Origin: Clostridia bacterium
GTDB lineage: Bacteria; Bacillota; Clostridia; Oscillospirales; UBA644
Direction: 5' to 3'
NCBI GenBank assembly: GCA_014872655.1
Contig: WHHJ01000002.1
Location: 9,770-73,769 of the forward strand
DNA: 64,000 nucleotides
Both the position numbers and the translations under genes were made by a program. Positions 9,936 to 18,736 of the stretch are shown here, piece after piece (positions within the stretch are counted from its first letter, which is position 1; every line of letters begins with the position of its first letter). The notes under the pieces were generated by a model. It saw nothing but the letters and a program-made list of their open reading frames with translations. It ran no database searches and had not been told where the DNA came from.

Positions 9936-10561
9936 AAAGAGCCATTGTCTTTTGCTGGTCTGATAGTGATCGGGTTCCGGTTCAGATTTCAAGGCAGGAT
10001 TATGTGATTTGTGCTGACTGCGGATGTGAATATGCAGCCCGTTGTGGGGTCCAGCCAGATTTGGTTGTAGGCGATTTTGATTCCTGTCGCGCCGATGCAT
10101 TTAATTTTGGCGCTGCGCAAAGAATTACGTTGCCTGTTAAAAAGGATGATACAGATACATTTTATGCGGTAGAGTATGCGTTAAAACAAGGAATTCGGCA
10201 AATTGTTATTGCAGGTGGAATCGGTGGACCGAGAATCGACCATATGTTTGCAAATATTCAGGTATTAAGACATATTTATCAATCTGGGGCAAAGGGATAC
10301 ATAACAGACGGGCGGACAGAAATTCGGTATTTATCGGATCATTCTAAATTGCTTGTTGCCTATGACAGCCGAATTACGACAGTTTCCTTTGTTCCCCTTG
10401 TAGATACAAAAAATGTATGTATCCAGGGGTTTGAGTATGAAGCCATGCACCGTGATCTGAAAGCAGCCCTTCCGTTGGCAGTCAGCAACAGCATGGTGGA
10501 AGGACAAGACGGCGTGATTACAATGGAGAAAGGGGAAGCGCTTGTTTTTATTGTGTTTTAA
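9902..10561 (+). CDS. thiN: Thiamine diphosphokinase
   Basis: Converts thiamine to thiamine diphosphate with ATP. The TPK fold signature is clear: ADCGCEYAARCGVQPDLVVGD with GDFDS, then KKDDTDTFYAVEYAL and IAGGIGGPRIDHMFANI. 219 residues. The start overlaps the rsgA 3' end by 34 nt and has AGGAG upstream; a few N-terminal residues before the conserved core are extra, so a slightly later start is possible. Last gene of the operon. No TPP riboswitch was seen upstream. Confidence 0.93.
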   Translation: MEGEKETGVEVKRAIVFCWSDSDRVPVQISRQDYVICADCGCEYAARCGVQPDLVVGDFDSCRADAFNFGAAQRITLPVKKDDTDTFYAVEYALKQGIRQIVIAGGIGGPRIDHMFANIQVLRHIYQSGAKGYITDGRTEIRYLSDHSKLLVAYDSRITTVSFVPLVDTKNVCIQGFEYEAMHRDLKAALPLAVSNSMVEGQDGVITMEKGEALVFIVF

Positions 10562-10566
10562 GTGTG

Positions 10567-10587
10567 ATTTTGGCAAAGTGCCAAAAT
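10567..10587. other. 9-bp perfect hairpin after thiN
   Basis: Arms ATTTTGGCA (10567-10575) and TGCCAAAAT (10579-10587) around a 3-nt loop. No T-run follows on either strand, so it is not a classical intrinsic terminator. It could be a 3' end stabilising hairpin or a weak terminator of the gmk-thiN operon. Confidence 0.45.
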
Positions 10588-10632
10588 AAAATGTGGTGGA
10601 TATGGTAAATACAGCGAATTTTTATTTGCCTA

Positions 10633-10661
10633 TTGCAATGTTTTTATTTTTATAGTATAAT
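10633..10661 (+). promoter_or_regulatory. Sigma-A promoter of the beta-propeller dockerin gene
   Basis: TTGCAA (10633-10638), 17-nt spacer, TATAAT (10656-10661). The predicted start is near 10668, giving a leader of about 50 nt before the ATG at 10719. A strong, near-consensus promoter suggests abundant expression. Confidence 0.8.
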
Positions 10662-10718
10662 AATTCTGTAGCAGAATATTTTCGACAGTTTTGTTCTGGC
10701 GAAAGGAGAGGAAATATA

Positions 10719-12164
10719 ATGACAAAAATAACAAAGAAACTGGTTTCCTTTGCAGTAGCGGCTGCGATGGCAGTTTCATTTAGCCTTGCAGCATTTGCCT
10801 CGGAGGTTGAATGGGGCGGTTATGCTAAAAACAATACCCATAATGCGGTAACAGATGCCTATACTCCTAAGGCTCCGGCAAAAGACGGTGCAAAGGCGAT
10901 GGCCGGATTGAAATGGGTATATGAATTAAGATCGTCTTCTACCTGGGATGCAATTTCTGAACCTATTTTAGTAGAAGGACACATTTATATAGCAGTTGGT
11001 GCTAAGTTGCTAAAGATAGAAGCTGAAACAGGTACGCTTGTTGCAAGTGTTGATTTAACGAATGCAATCGATTACGGTGCTAAGCCTGTTTATGCAAACG
11101 GGATGATTATTGTTGCGGAATCTAAGGGTGTTTTAGAAGCTATCGATTGTGGAAAAATGTCTTCTGTTTGGGTTACTGAGGCTCTTGCTGATGCAGAACA
11201 GGGAGCTCATCAATCCAATTCTACGGTTACTTATTCCAATGGATACATATTCTTTGGAACGACAGTTGCTGATTTTGAAAAATCTTATTCCGGTACTTTT
11301 TTCTGTGTAAACGTATCGACAGGTAACGTGGTTTGGAAATATGAAAATGCAACTGCCGGATATTATTGGAGCGGTGCTGTAGTGATGAATGGTAGTGCGA
11401 TCGTTGCTGCAGATGACGGAAATTTAGTAGCCTTTAATCGTGAGAATGGTGAGGTTAAATCAACAGTTGCTTTAGGCGCTGCATCCAGAGGAACGGTTTC
11501 TACCGATGGTACAAACGTGTATGTTACGACAACGAACGGTTCTTTGCATAAAGTTGTTGTAAACGCAGACGGAACCTTGGGCGAGGCTAGCAGTGTTTCC
11601 TTTGCAGCAAGTTCTACAGGAACGGCAACTTTTGATCAAGGGTTGTTGTTTGTTGGTGGCGCAGCTGCCGATCGCACTGGCGTTTTAGCGGTTATTGATG
11701 CTCAGACTATGACAGTGAAGAGTTCTTTGCAGTTAAGTGCAGATGTAAAGAGTGCTCCGTTGGTAAGTTCCTTTAGCGGTCAAACTTATGTTTACTTTAC
11801 AGTAAATAATACGCCGGGCGCTGTGTACATGACTAATTCTGCTGATTCATTTGCAACGGTTCAGACCGTATATGAGCCTGAGAAAGAAAATCAGAACTAT
11901 TGCATGGCATCTGTTATGGCAGATTCTGAAGGCAGTTTGTATTATACCAATGATAGCGGGAAATTATTTAAGATTAAATCTCTGAATTACGGCGATTTTA
12001 CTTCCGATAATATAATCAGTCTTGCAGACGTTATTTTCTTGGCTCGTTCCGTGTTAACGGGAGATACAAGTTCTATTCCTGACTTTTCCGGTGACGGTCA
12101 GGTTGGAATGGCAGACATTATTGTATTGGCAAGATATGTTGTAGGAACACTTTCTGTATTTTAG
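10719..12164 (+). CDS. Secreted PQQ-like beta-propeller protein with C-terminal dockerin
   Basis: 481 residues. A Sec signal peptide covers residues 1-27 (charged start, hydrophobic core, cleavage after AAFA). About 400 residues of PQQ/WD-like blade repeats follow, with motifs such as LKIEAETGTLV and LVAFNRENGEV that recur with a blade-like period. The last 60 residues form a dockerin type I pair of calcium loops: GDFTSDNIISLAD and DFSGDGQVGMAD, each with Asp at loop positions 1, 5 and 12 and each followed by an LAR-containing helix. It should be exported and docked to a cohesin protein encoded elsewhere. The ligand of the propeller is unknown. Monocistronic, between a promoter and a terminator. 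Confidence 0.85.
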   Translation: MTKITKKLVSFAVAAAMAVSFSLAAFASEVEWGGYAKNNTHNAVTDAYTPKAPAKDGAKAMAGLKWVYELRSSSTWDAISEPILVEGHIYIAVGAKLLKIEAETGTLVASVDLTNAIDYGAKPVYANGMIIVAESKGVLEAIDCGKMSSVWVTEALADAEQGAHQSNSTVTYSNGYIFFGTTVADFEKSYSGTFFCVNVSTGNVVWKYENATAGYYWSGAVVMNGSAIVAADDGNLVAFNRENGEVKSTVALGAASRGTVSTDGTNVYVTTTNGSLHKVVVNADGTLGEASSVSFAASSTGTATFDQGLLFVGGAAADRTGVLAVIDAQTMTVKSSLQLSADVKSAPLVSSFSGQTYVYFTVNNTPGAVYMTNSADSFATVQTVYEPEKENQNYCMASVMADSEGSLYYTNDSGKLFKIKSLNYGDFTSDNIISLADVIFLARSVLTGDTSSIPDFSGDGQVGMADIIVLARYVVGTLSVF

Positions 12165-12246
12165 TTGAATTTGGTCTTTTAAAGGAGCGTATATTTATGA
12201 GGTCCTTTAGAAACCATATATGAAAAAACAATGCCTTTATGTTTTA

Positions 12247-12275
12247 GGATGGACGAGATTTCGTCCATCCTTTTT
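12247..12275 (+). terminator. Intrinsic terminator after the beta-propeller gene
   Basis: Perfect 10-bp stem GGATGGACGA/TCGTCCATCC with a GATT loop, followed by TTTTT. Confidence 0.9.
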
Positions 12276-12393
12276 ATGGATATATAATTGGTTGTATTAA
12301 ATATTTTATGATCCGGCTGTTCTATTTTTTACAAAGATATGTTTTTTTATTGACTGTTTCAGTTTCCGTCAAAATGTTAACACAAATTTTGAT

Positions 12394-12399
12394 TATAAT
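12394..12399 (+). promoter_or_regulatory. Candidate -10 box for htrA
   Basis: TATAAT at 12394-12399 in the AT-rich stretch before the HtrA-type gene; no convincing -35 lies at the right distance. TTGACT at 12350-12355 is the other candidate element but lacks a good partner. The rest of 12276-12485 shows no gene or further structure. Confidence 0.4.
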
Positions 12400-12485
12400 A
12401 AACTTAGAAAATATATCAAGCCCTTTAAATCTGATCTAAAAGTAGATTGAAAAAAGGGAGTTGAGATACTGAGGGAGATCCTTTT

Positions 12486-13919
12486 ATGTTTGAAGAAGAG
12501 AAAAAAAATCAAGCAGAAAATACAACTGAGCAATCTGATTTTTATGATAGTCCTGATTATGCAAGGGTACAGGGACAGAAAGAAAGGCCGTTTGATGCTC
12601 CACATACCTCACAAGAGTCATCTTCTTCGGTGCAGCAAAATGGTTATACAGATTCATCTAGACCCTATTACGGAAATCCGACCGTAACGGCTTATCAGCA
12701 GATGCATCAGCATTATCAACAAGCACAGGCGGCTCGTCCGTCTTCGCGTAAACAACATCATATGAGTCGTGCCGGAGTGATAACAGCAATAAGTATTTGT
12801 CTTGTTTTGTCTTTAGCTTTGGGCTTTGGCGGAGGTGTTGTTGCTGTTAAATTATTTGGTGGACAGTCGCGAACATCTGTTATATATGATGCGGGGGGCT
12901 CTACGTCGAATACTGTTTTGACAGGTGACGCAATGAGTATTTCTGATGTGGTTTCCTCTGTTAGTGATTCTGTTGTTCAGATTACAACAGAGAGTGTAAC
13001 AACAGGCTCTATTTTTGGACAATATATTTCTGAGGGAGCAGGAAGTGGTGTTGTGCTAACTTCAGATGGCTATATTGTAACCAATAATCATGTTATTGAA
13101 GATGCTAACAAAATTACTGTAACATTAACTGATGGGACAGAGTATCAAGCTACGTTAGTTGGTACCGATAGTGAAACAGACGTTGCGGTTATTAAAGTGG
13201 AAGCGGCTAATTTAAAGCCAGCTACATTAGGAGATTCTGACCAGTTAACGGTAGGGCAGACTGCTATTGTAATCGGGAATCCTTTAGGTTCTCTTGGCGG
13301 ATCGGTAACCAGCGGCATTATCAGTGCTTTGGATCGGGACGTTACGGTGAATGGAGAAACAATGACTTTACTTCAAACTTCCGCAGCGGTCAACCCTGGA
13401 AATTCTGGAGGAGGATTGTTTAATGCAAACGGGTATTTAGTTGGCATTGTCAATGCGAAGTATACTTCTACGGATGTAGAGGGAATCGGGTTTGCAATAC
13501 CTATCAATGTAGCAAAATCAGTTATTAACGATTTGATTGAATATGGTTATGTAAAAGGGCGTATTGATACTGGATTTTCTGTAGTGGACTTAACAAGTAC
13601 CAGCGCTGCAATGACCTATCGAGTGTCACAAACGGGAATATATGTATTGAAAGTGACAGATACGCAATCGGGCTTTTATTCAGGCGATATGATTGTGAGT
13701 ATAGACGGACAATACATTACCAGTATGGAAGATTATGAATCGATCTTAGATACTCATGCAATTGGTGATGTGTTGGAGGTTGTTGTTTCCCGAAACGGAA
13801 AACAAACGACTGTTCCGTTGACTCTAAAAGAGTATGTTCCTACAACAGATACCTCCCAACGAGAAGAAGAATCTTTGCAGGGAAACTTATATAGTTATTA
13901 TTACGGAAAGAATAATTGA
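12486..13919 (+). CDS. HtrA/DegP-type membrane-anchored serine protease
   Basis: S1C protease that degrades or refolds damaged extracytoplasmic proteins. 477 residues: an intracellular Gln/Ser-rich segment (1-96), one membrane helix (about 97-121), a trypsin-like domain with catalytic H202 (NNHVIED), D232 (TDVAVIKV) and S307 (NPGNSGGGLF), and a C-terminal PDZ domain (about 370-460) that lacks the usual GL opening. GGGAG precedes the ATG at 8 nt. It has its own transcription unit. Firmicutes HtrA is often under cell-envelope stress control; no such operator was recognised here. Confidence 0.93.
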   Translation: MFEEEKKNQAENTTEQSDFYDSPDYARVQGQKERPFDAPHTSQESSSSVQQNGYTDSSRPYYGNPTVTAYQQMHQHYQQAQAARPSSRKQHHMSRAGVITAISICLVLSLALGFGGGVVAVKLFGGQSRTSVIYDAGGSTSNTVLTGDAMSISDVVSSVSDSVVQITTESVTTGSIFGQYISEGAGSGVVLTSDGYIVTNNHVIEDANKITVTLTDGTEYQATLVGTDSETDVAVIKVEAANLKPATLGDSDQLTVGQTAIVIGNPLGSLGGSVTSGIISALDRDVTVNGETMTLLQTSAAVNPGNSGGGLFNANGYLVGIVNAKYTSTDVEGIGFAIPINVAKSVINDLIEYGYVKGRIDTGFSVVDLTSTSAAMTYRVSQTGIYVLKVTDTQSGFYSGDMIVSIDGQYITSMEDYESILDTHAIGDVLEVVVSRNGKQTTVPLTLKEYVPTTDTSQREEESLQGNLYSYYYGKNN

Positions 13920-13927
13920 TATATCAC

Positions 13928-14013
13928 AGGATAAAAAACGCTCTTTTATCCTTGTATATATAAAGGTTTTCTCTTTCTCCTTGATTTGGGGTTGTCGAAA
14001 TAGGCAACCCCAA
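13928..14013 (+). other. Two hairpins downstream of htrA
   Basis: AGGATAAAA (13928-13936) pairs with TTTTATCCT (13944-13952), and TTGGGGTTG (13986-13994) pairs with CAACCCCAA (14005-14013). Neither is followed by a proper T-run, so termination here may be weak or factor-assisted. Confidence 0.5.
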
Positions 14014-14104
14014 TACTTATATATTCCTATACTTATTTAAATAATTTTATAAAATATTGTAATAGAATTTATATATAATCACTATATATTTTTTTGCTTT
14101 TTTA

Positions 14105-14113
14105 TGCTATAAT
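14105..14113 (+). promoter_or_regulatory. Extended -10 promoter of hpf
   Basis: TG-C-TATAAT at 14105-14113 is an extended -10 box without a good -35. The start is expected near 14120, about 45 nt before the hpf ATG. Confidence 0.65.
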
Positions 14114-14165
14114 AGAGTTGTAAGAAAACACCGTTTTCTTGAAAGGATAAGAAGGAGTGACACTG

Positions 14166-14699
14166 ATGAAGTTTAGGTATGTAAGTAACAAATGTACCGC
14201 GCGCGACAATACAAAGGAGTATACAGCTAAAAAGTTGTCAAAATTATCCAGATTCTTTTCGGATGACGATTGTACGGCCGATGTAGTCTATACGTTGGAG
14301 AAAGGGGATCGATATAAGGTTGAAGTAACGGTTGTGTATAAAGGGATGATTTTCCGGGCACAGTCTACAACCGATGATTTCTTCCATAGCGTAGATGAAA
14401 TTGTAGATATTTTGGTCCGTCAGATTCGTAAGCACAAAACAAAATTGGAACGTCAGATTAAAGGAAGTAAATTTGTATTTGATGAGATCCCGGATGTTGC
14501 TTTAGAAACGATTGAAGAAGATACCGGTGTGATTATAAAACGTAAAAAGATTACCATTAAACCGATGTCAGCAGAAGAAGCCGTACTGCAAATGAACATG
14601 CTTGGGCACGACTTTTTTGTGTTCCGTGATGAAGATGGGCAGGCAACGGTTGTGTATCGTCGCCGAGATGGGAATTACGGATTGATTGAAACGGATTGA
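14166..14699 (+). CDS. hpf: Ribosome hibernation promoting factor, long form
   Basis: Binds the 30S decoding region in stationary phase and dimerises 70S ribosomes into 100S particles. 177 residues: an N-terminal S30AE domain (about 1-100, with beta strands FRYVSNKCTARD and YKVEVTVVYKG), a linker, and a C-terminal dimerisation domain (about 120-177, ending VVYRRRDGNYGLIE). The long form is typical of Firmicutes. GAAGGAG at 14151-14157 selects the ATG at 14166; an in-frame GTG at 14157 overlaps that site and is rejected. Monocistronic. Confidence 0.95.
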   Translation: MKFRYVSNKCTARDNTKEYTAKKLSKLSRFFSDDDCTADVVYTLEKGDRYKVEVTVVYKGMIFRAQSTTDDFFHSVDEIVDILVRQIRKHKTKLERQIKGSKFVFDEIPDVALETIEEDTGVIIKRKKITIKPMSAEEAVLQMNMLGHDFFVFRDEDGQATVVYRRRDGNYGLIETD

Positions 14700-14705
14700 T
14701 TGAAA

Positions 14706-14746
14706 TAAAAAAGAGAGGAAAGGCAGTGCCTTTCCTCTCTTTTTTA
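14706..14746. terminator. Bidirectional terminator between hpf and the serine hydrolase gene
   Basis: Nineteen-bp stem with GAGAGGAAAGGC/GCCTTTCCTCTC core and a 3-nt AGT loop, flanked by A-run and T-run so it works for both strands. It overlaps the stop codon of the convergent gene. Confidence 0.92.
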
Positions 14747-16162
14747 TTTGATTAGGGTTCCGGTCCATTTTACACAGTCTTCTGCAAGCATGTCTTGAAT
14801 ACAGGAAAAAGTAACGGTGAGTTGATCTTGATTTACGGATAAATGAAGCTCTTCTGTTTGTGGGTCACTTAAATGCCGGAAAATAATCTTTAAGTCCCCA
14901 CTTTCTTCTCCTGCACAGGCTGCAAGATGGATTCGCTCCGTTTTATAGGGGTCCATAATGGATAAGATTTTCGGAACTCGACCGGCTGCGTAGTATTCAC
15001 TTTCGCACCAAGAGCCGAGACTTGCTTGGATCGTTTGTTTTTGGTATCCGTCAAAAAGATCAAGAATCAGTTTATCTTGCTGTGTTTTGATGTGCAGTTC
15101 CGTAAATCCCGATCCGTTTTTATTCAGCCGGAATTTGCTGTTTTTGCAGAACTCGGGTAGTGTGTTGACAGGGATAGGCTCATAGTCCGGAATAATGAAT
15201 TCTGTTTGATCTACAGGATCTAACAGATGTTCTACAAGGTCTACTACATCTACAATTTCCGGCTCCATATCAACCGTTCTTGCGTTAATGGCAACAACCG
15301 CTTTATTTTTCGGCATCACCATACATAACTGGCCGGCTAATCCGTCTCCGCGATATCCGTCGCGTTTAGTCATCCAGAACTGGTATCCATATCCGCTGGT
15401 CCAGTTGCCGGAACCTCCGTCGCCGTTATAAGAGTTGTCGACTTGAGCCGATCCGGCAGCACGGCACCATTCTTCAGACAAAATTCGTTTGCCATTATAT
15501 ACGCCGTGATTATATAGCATTAATCCAAATTTTGCAAGATCGTCATTGCTGATATGCAATCCGATTCCACCTTCATTTACGCCTTGTGCACAGGTTGTCC
15601 AATAGGGATTATCAAACTCAAGCGGTTCGAAAATATTCTCATAAGCAAAGTCAAATAGTTTTCTGCCGGTAATTCGTTCTGTGATTTCAGCAAGCATACA
15701 AGAAGCTCCGGTATTGTACATAAAAAAGGTTCCGGGCTGTCTGGGAACGGGCTGTGCCAAAAAGGCTTTTGCTGCGTCTGTGCTACGATACATGTCTTTC
15801 ATGATACAAGCTTCATGCCCAGTGGTCATGGTCAGCAGATGCTTTACTTTCATTGCGGCAAGATGTTCACTGACTTGCTCGGGTAGTTTTTCCGGAAAGA
15901 GATCTATAATCCGATCCTCTACGGATAGCAGTTTTCGATCACATAAAATGCCAATAGCTGCGGAAGAGAAACTTTTGCTTAGTGAATAAATTTCTTTTCG
16001 CTGCGAGCAATCGTATGGCGCCGGCGAAAAGCGAAGTTTTAATTCATTGTCAATATAGATTTGAACAGATTGAATATTTTCTCCGTTGAGATTTCTTTTT
16101 TTGAAAAATTCATTGACTCGTGCTGCATTTACGTCTTTAGCTGCAAAAAATTGTTTTGCCAT
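14744..16162 (-). CDS. Beta-lactamase-fold serine hydrolase (PF00144 type)
   Basis: 472 residues of the class C beta-lactamase/penicillin-binding-like hydrolase family. The nucleophile motif SxxK is S60-L-S-K63 and the second motif has Y149 in FMYNTGAS. Conserved LLTMTTGH and the GYGYQFW segment support the family. About 130 C-terminal residues form an extra beta-rich domain. No signal peptide or lipobox is visible, so it is probably cytoplasmic and an esterase or amidase rather than a secreted beta-lactamase. It starts 15 nt after the solute-binding protein gene and is the last gene of that operon. Confidence 0.85.
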   Translation of the reverse strand: MAKQFFAAKDVNAARVNEFFKKRNLNGENIQSVQIYIDNELKLRFSPAPYDCSQRKEIYSLSKSFSSAAIGILCDRKLLSVEDRIIDLFPEKLPEQVSEHLAAMKVKHLLTMTTGHEACIMKDMYRSTDAAKAFLAQPVPRQPGTFFMYNTGASCMLAEITERITGRKLFDFAYENIFEPLEFDNPYWTTCAQGVNEGGIGLHISNDDLAKFGLMLYNHGVYNGKRILSEEWCRAAGSAQVDNSYNGDGGSGNWTSGYGYQFWMTKRDGYRGDGLAGQLCMVMPKNKAVVAINARTVDMEPEIVDVVDLVEHLLDPVDQTEFIIPDYEPIPVNTLPEFCKNSKFRLNKNGSGFTELHIKTQQDKLILDLFDGYQKQTIQASLGSWCESEYYAAGRVPKILSIMDPYKTERIHLAACAGEESGDLKIIFRHLSDPQTEELHLSVNQDQLTVTFSCIQDMLAEDCVKWTGTLIK

Positions 16163-16177
16163 TTTTATTCTCCTCTG

Positions 16178-17728
16178 TCATGATTTAAAGGACCAGGTCT
16201 CAATGCCGTTAAACGGATTGGTAGAACTTGGTGTAAACGTTCCGTCAATTTGTCTGTTGATGGCAAGAGCGGAATTGTTGTAGTATAACGGAATAATGGG
16301 TAATTCTTGCCCAAATGCTTCTAACAGTGTTAGAACATCTGCAGTTCCGGATGCAAAATTTGTTAAAGCTGTTTGCAGAGACTCTCCTATAGGCGCGCCG
16401 ATTGCTGTTAATAATCCGGTTAAATCCATGTTTAAAGGAATGCGAACCTCAGCAATATAAATGTCGTAGTTTCCGTCTTGAATTGCTTTTTGATAATCTT
16501 CCCATGGGAGCTGTGTAACGACGGTTCCGAACCCATAGTTTTGAAGTTGATCGGCAATTTCATTTGCAACTTTAACGCGAAGACTATTTTCTCTGTTTAC
16601 AACAATATTTAAGGTGATATCTTCTCCATACCACTGTAACTTGTTTTCAGCAGACATGTATAATCTGCCGTTATAAAAATGTGTTTTTGCTGCCTGTTGG
16701 TCATAAATATCGTCATTAAGATTCGCATTGATGACTTCCGTCCAATCTGGGTTGAGCGGTGACCAACATGATTTTCCACAGCCCTTGATGACGTTCGCAT
16801 AAAGGTTTTGCCGATCGATTCCGTAATGCAAACCCTTGCAAACTTCTAAATAATTAGTGGACCATTTTTTATTTCTGTTGACCACGGCAAATGTTAGCGC
16901 ATTGTTAGAAAAGCTCTGTAACTCAATATTACCGCGATAACTTTCTGACCCGTCACTTAGGTCTGCCATCATGGCATCTAAATCTCCATAATTGATACCA
17001 TATAAGATATTGGATGTGTTTTCATATTGTTTGAGTATGATTTGCTTAATCTTGCAACCCGCCATATCATTTCGATAATTATTGGGATACATACAGATCA
17101 AATCTTCATTAGATGTTGTTGATGGCGCTTGTTTTAAATAATATTTTCCTGCGCCGACTGCAAAAGTATTGTTTTGTTTATTATATTCAGTTCCTTTTTT
17201 CGTAATAGGAATGCATAGTAAGTTAATATTTCTTGGGTTTTGAGAGGAAAGAACAACTTCGAATTCAGTAGATGATTTTGCTGTATAGGAAACAATATAG
17301 GAAAAATTTTGTTGATAAACAGAACTTTTTTTTGCCTGATCAAAAGAAAATTTGCAATCTTCAGCCGTGACGGAGGTTCCGTCACTAAAGATAGCTGCAT
17401 CTGAGATAAGAATAGAAACAGTATTTCCGTTGATGGAATAGCTTTCTGCAAGATCTGGTTTTATCGTATAATTTCGGTCTAAATAGAATAATGCGTTATA
17501 ACAAAGGCTAAGTGCCGTGTTATTGGCGTTGGATGTGACCGAATAAATATCTAAGCCGTCTTTTGCACTGATCGGAATGGTAATAGAAGTTTCTGTTGCA
17601 GATTGCTGTTGTTGAGTAGTTGACGGTTCCTGTGGGGTGCAGGCACTAAGCAGAAAAAGTGTTAAAATAAGGCATATGAATCCATATGCCTTATTTTTTA
17701 AATTGCAAGGTTGTCTATTTCTTTTCAT
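16178..17728 (-). CDS. Family 5 extracellular solute-binding lipoprotein
   Basis: Peptide/nickel-type ABC transporter binding protein (SBP_bac_5), 516 residues. A lipoprotein signal ends in LLSAC with lipidated C30, followed by a Ser/Thr/Gln-rich linker. The family pattern is visible: LAESYSINGNTVSILIS, FSDGTSVTAEDCKFSFD, LHYGIDRQNL and the C-terminal LPIIPLYYNN. No permease or ATPase genes are in the window, so it is an orphan binding protein or works with a distant transporter. Its start overlaps the preceding coiled-coil gene by 14 nt. Confidence 0.9.
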   Translation of the reverse strand: MKRNRQPCNLKNKAYGFICLILTLFLLSACTPQEPSTTQQQQSATETSITIPISAKDGLDIYSVTSNANNTALSLCYNALFYLDRNYTIKPDLAESYSINGNTVSILISDAAIFSDGTSVTAEDCKFSFDQAKKSSVYQQNFSYIVSYTAKSSTEFEVVLSSQNPRNINLLCIPITKKGTEYNKQNNTFAVGAGKYYLKQAPSTTSNEDLICMYPNNYRNDMAGCKIKQIILKQYENTSNILYGINYGDLDAMMADLSDGSESYRGNIELQSFSNNALTFAVVNRNKKWSTNYLEVCKGLHYGIDRQNLYANVIKGCGKSCWSPLNPDWTEVINANLNDDIYDQQAAKTHFYNGRLYMSAENKLQWYGEDITLNIVVNRENSLRVKVANEIADQLQNYGFGTVVTQLPWEDYQKAIQDGNYDIYIAEVRIPLNMDLTGLLTAIGAPIGESLQTALTNFASGTADVLTLLEAFGQELPIIPLYYNNSALAINRQIDGTFTPSSTNPFNGIETWSFKS

Positions 17729-18236
17729 AAGAATTTTTTGCTTTTTCTACGGAAGATAATGCACTGGTTAGAGCTCGAGAGGTATCCGTCAGCACACCAT
17801 TTACATATCCATTTGCATTTTCGCGCATTTTTGCAGCTTCTGCCTTTGCCCGCTCTAAAATTTCAGCCGCCCGTTCTTTTGCAATCATCATAATTTGCTG
17901 CTCGTCTACCAACTGTTCTGCTTGAACCTTTGCTCTTTCGATCAACGAATCGGCGTTTTTCTTTGCCTTTACCAGCATGTTTTCAGCTGCAGAACGTGCT
18001 TTTTCCATCATGGTATCGGAATCTTCTTTTACCTTGGAAAGCATCGTATCTTTGTTTTCGAGAACTTCTCTGGATTTTTTCATCTCCATCGGAATATTCT
18101 CACGGATGCTGTCCATAATGTCACGAAATCTTTCTGAATTAACAACACATTTGTTCTTTACAAGCGGAATATGCCATGCGTCTTCCATCAAATCTTCCAA
18201 ATCTTCCAGATCTCTGTAAAAATCGCTGTTTCCCAT
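17715..18236 (-). CDS. Coiled-coil, DivIVA/V-ATPase subunit H-like protein
   Basis: 173 residues, mostly one charged helix: heptad-like Ala/Glu/Lys repeats from about residue 55 to 150 (for example MEKARSAAENMLVKAKK and AKERAAEILERAKAEA). The N-terminal 50 residues (DLEDLEDLMEDAW, FRDIMDSIRENIP) are a separate short helical part. Such a gene often follows coaD in Clostridia, annotated as ATPase or DivIVA-like, without a proven function. There is no P-loop, so ATPase is not supported. It follows coaD by 5 nt. A structural or scaffolding role is inference. Confidence 0.75.
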   Translation of the reverse strand: MGNSDFYRDLEDLEDLMEDAWHIPLVKNKCVVNSERFRDIMDSIRENIPMEMKKSREVLENKDTMLSKVKEDSDTMMEKARSAAENMLVKAKKNADSLIERAKVQAEQLVDEQQIMMIAKERAAEILERAKAEAAKMRENANGYVNGVLTDTSRALTSALSSVEKAKNSYEKK

Positions 18237-18241
18237 TGTTT

Positions 18242-18736
18242 TTACTCCTTTGTTCCGATTTTGTTCATTATTTGCGTCTTTATACTGTCAGGTACTAATC
18301 CTGTTATGTCTTTGCCGTATAAACTAAATTCCCGCACCATTTTCGAGCTGATATGTTCATACTCGCTTTTACAGGGAATAAAAATGGTTTCTGCATTTCC
18401 CATTACACGGTTGATTCGTGCTAAATCAGCCTCATATTCGTAGTCCAGACTATTTCGAATCCCTTTTACAATCGCGGTAACCTGCTGTTGGTTGTATAGA
18501 TCTACAACAAGTTGTTCACAGGATAAAACCTGGATGTTCGAATCGTTTTGAAAAACCTTTTTACACATTTCAAATCGTTCCTGCAAGGAAAAGCAATAAT
18601 GCTTATCTGAATTATTGCAAACGGCTATAATAACGCGATTAAAAATGCGTTTTGTTCTTCGAATAATATCTTCATGTCCGATAGTGATCGGATCAAAACT
18701 GCCGGGAACGATTGCAATTTTTTCAGACAAGTTCAT
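18242..18736 (-). CDS. coaD: Phosphopantetheine adenylyltransferase
   Basis: Transfers AMP from ATP to 4'-phosphopantetheine in coenzyme A synthesis. 164 residues. Nucleotidyltransferase motif PGSFDPITIGH at 11-21 (T18-x-G-H21), and the C-terminal ISSKMVRE motif. YEADLARINR is the usual substrate-binding segment. It overlaps rsmD by 14 nt, the common rsmD-coaD pair. The coaBC gene needed earlier in the pathway is missing from its common place near priA. Confidence 0.96.
   Translation of the reverse strand: MNLSEKIAIVPGSFDPITIGHEDIIRRTKRIFNRVIIAVCNNSDKHYCFSLQERFEMCKKVFQNDSNIQVLSCEQLVVDLYNQQQVTAIVKGIRNSLDYEYEADLARINRVMGNAETIFIPCKSEYEHISSKMVREFSLYGKDITGLVPDSIKTQIMNKIGTKE

Noticed and set aside
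10562..10632. Possible TPP riboswitch near thiN
   Set aside because: No thi-box sequence was seen before or after thiN.
12197..12223. Eight-codon frame after AGGAG upstream of the terminator
   Set aside because: Too short to support; AAAGGA...TCCTTT around it also forms a small hairpin, so the ribosome site is likely chance.
14157..14165. GTG start of hpf three codons upstream
   Set aside because: It lies inside the GAAGGAG ribosome site of the better ATG at 14166.
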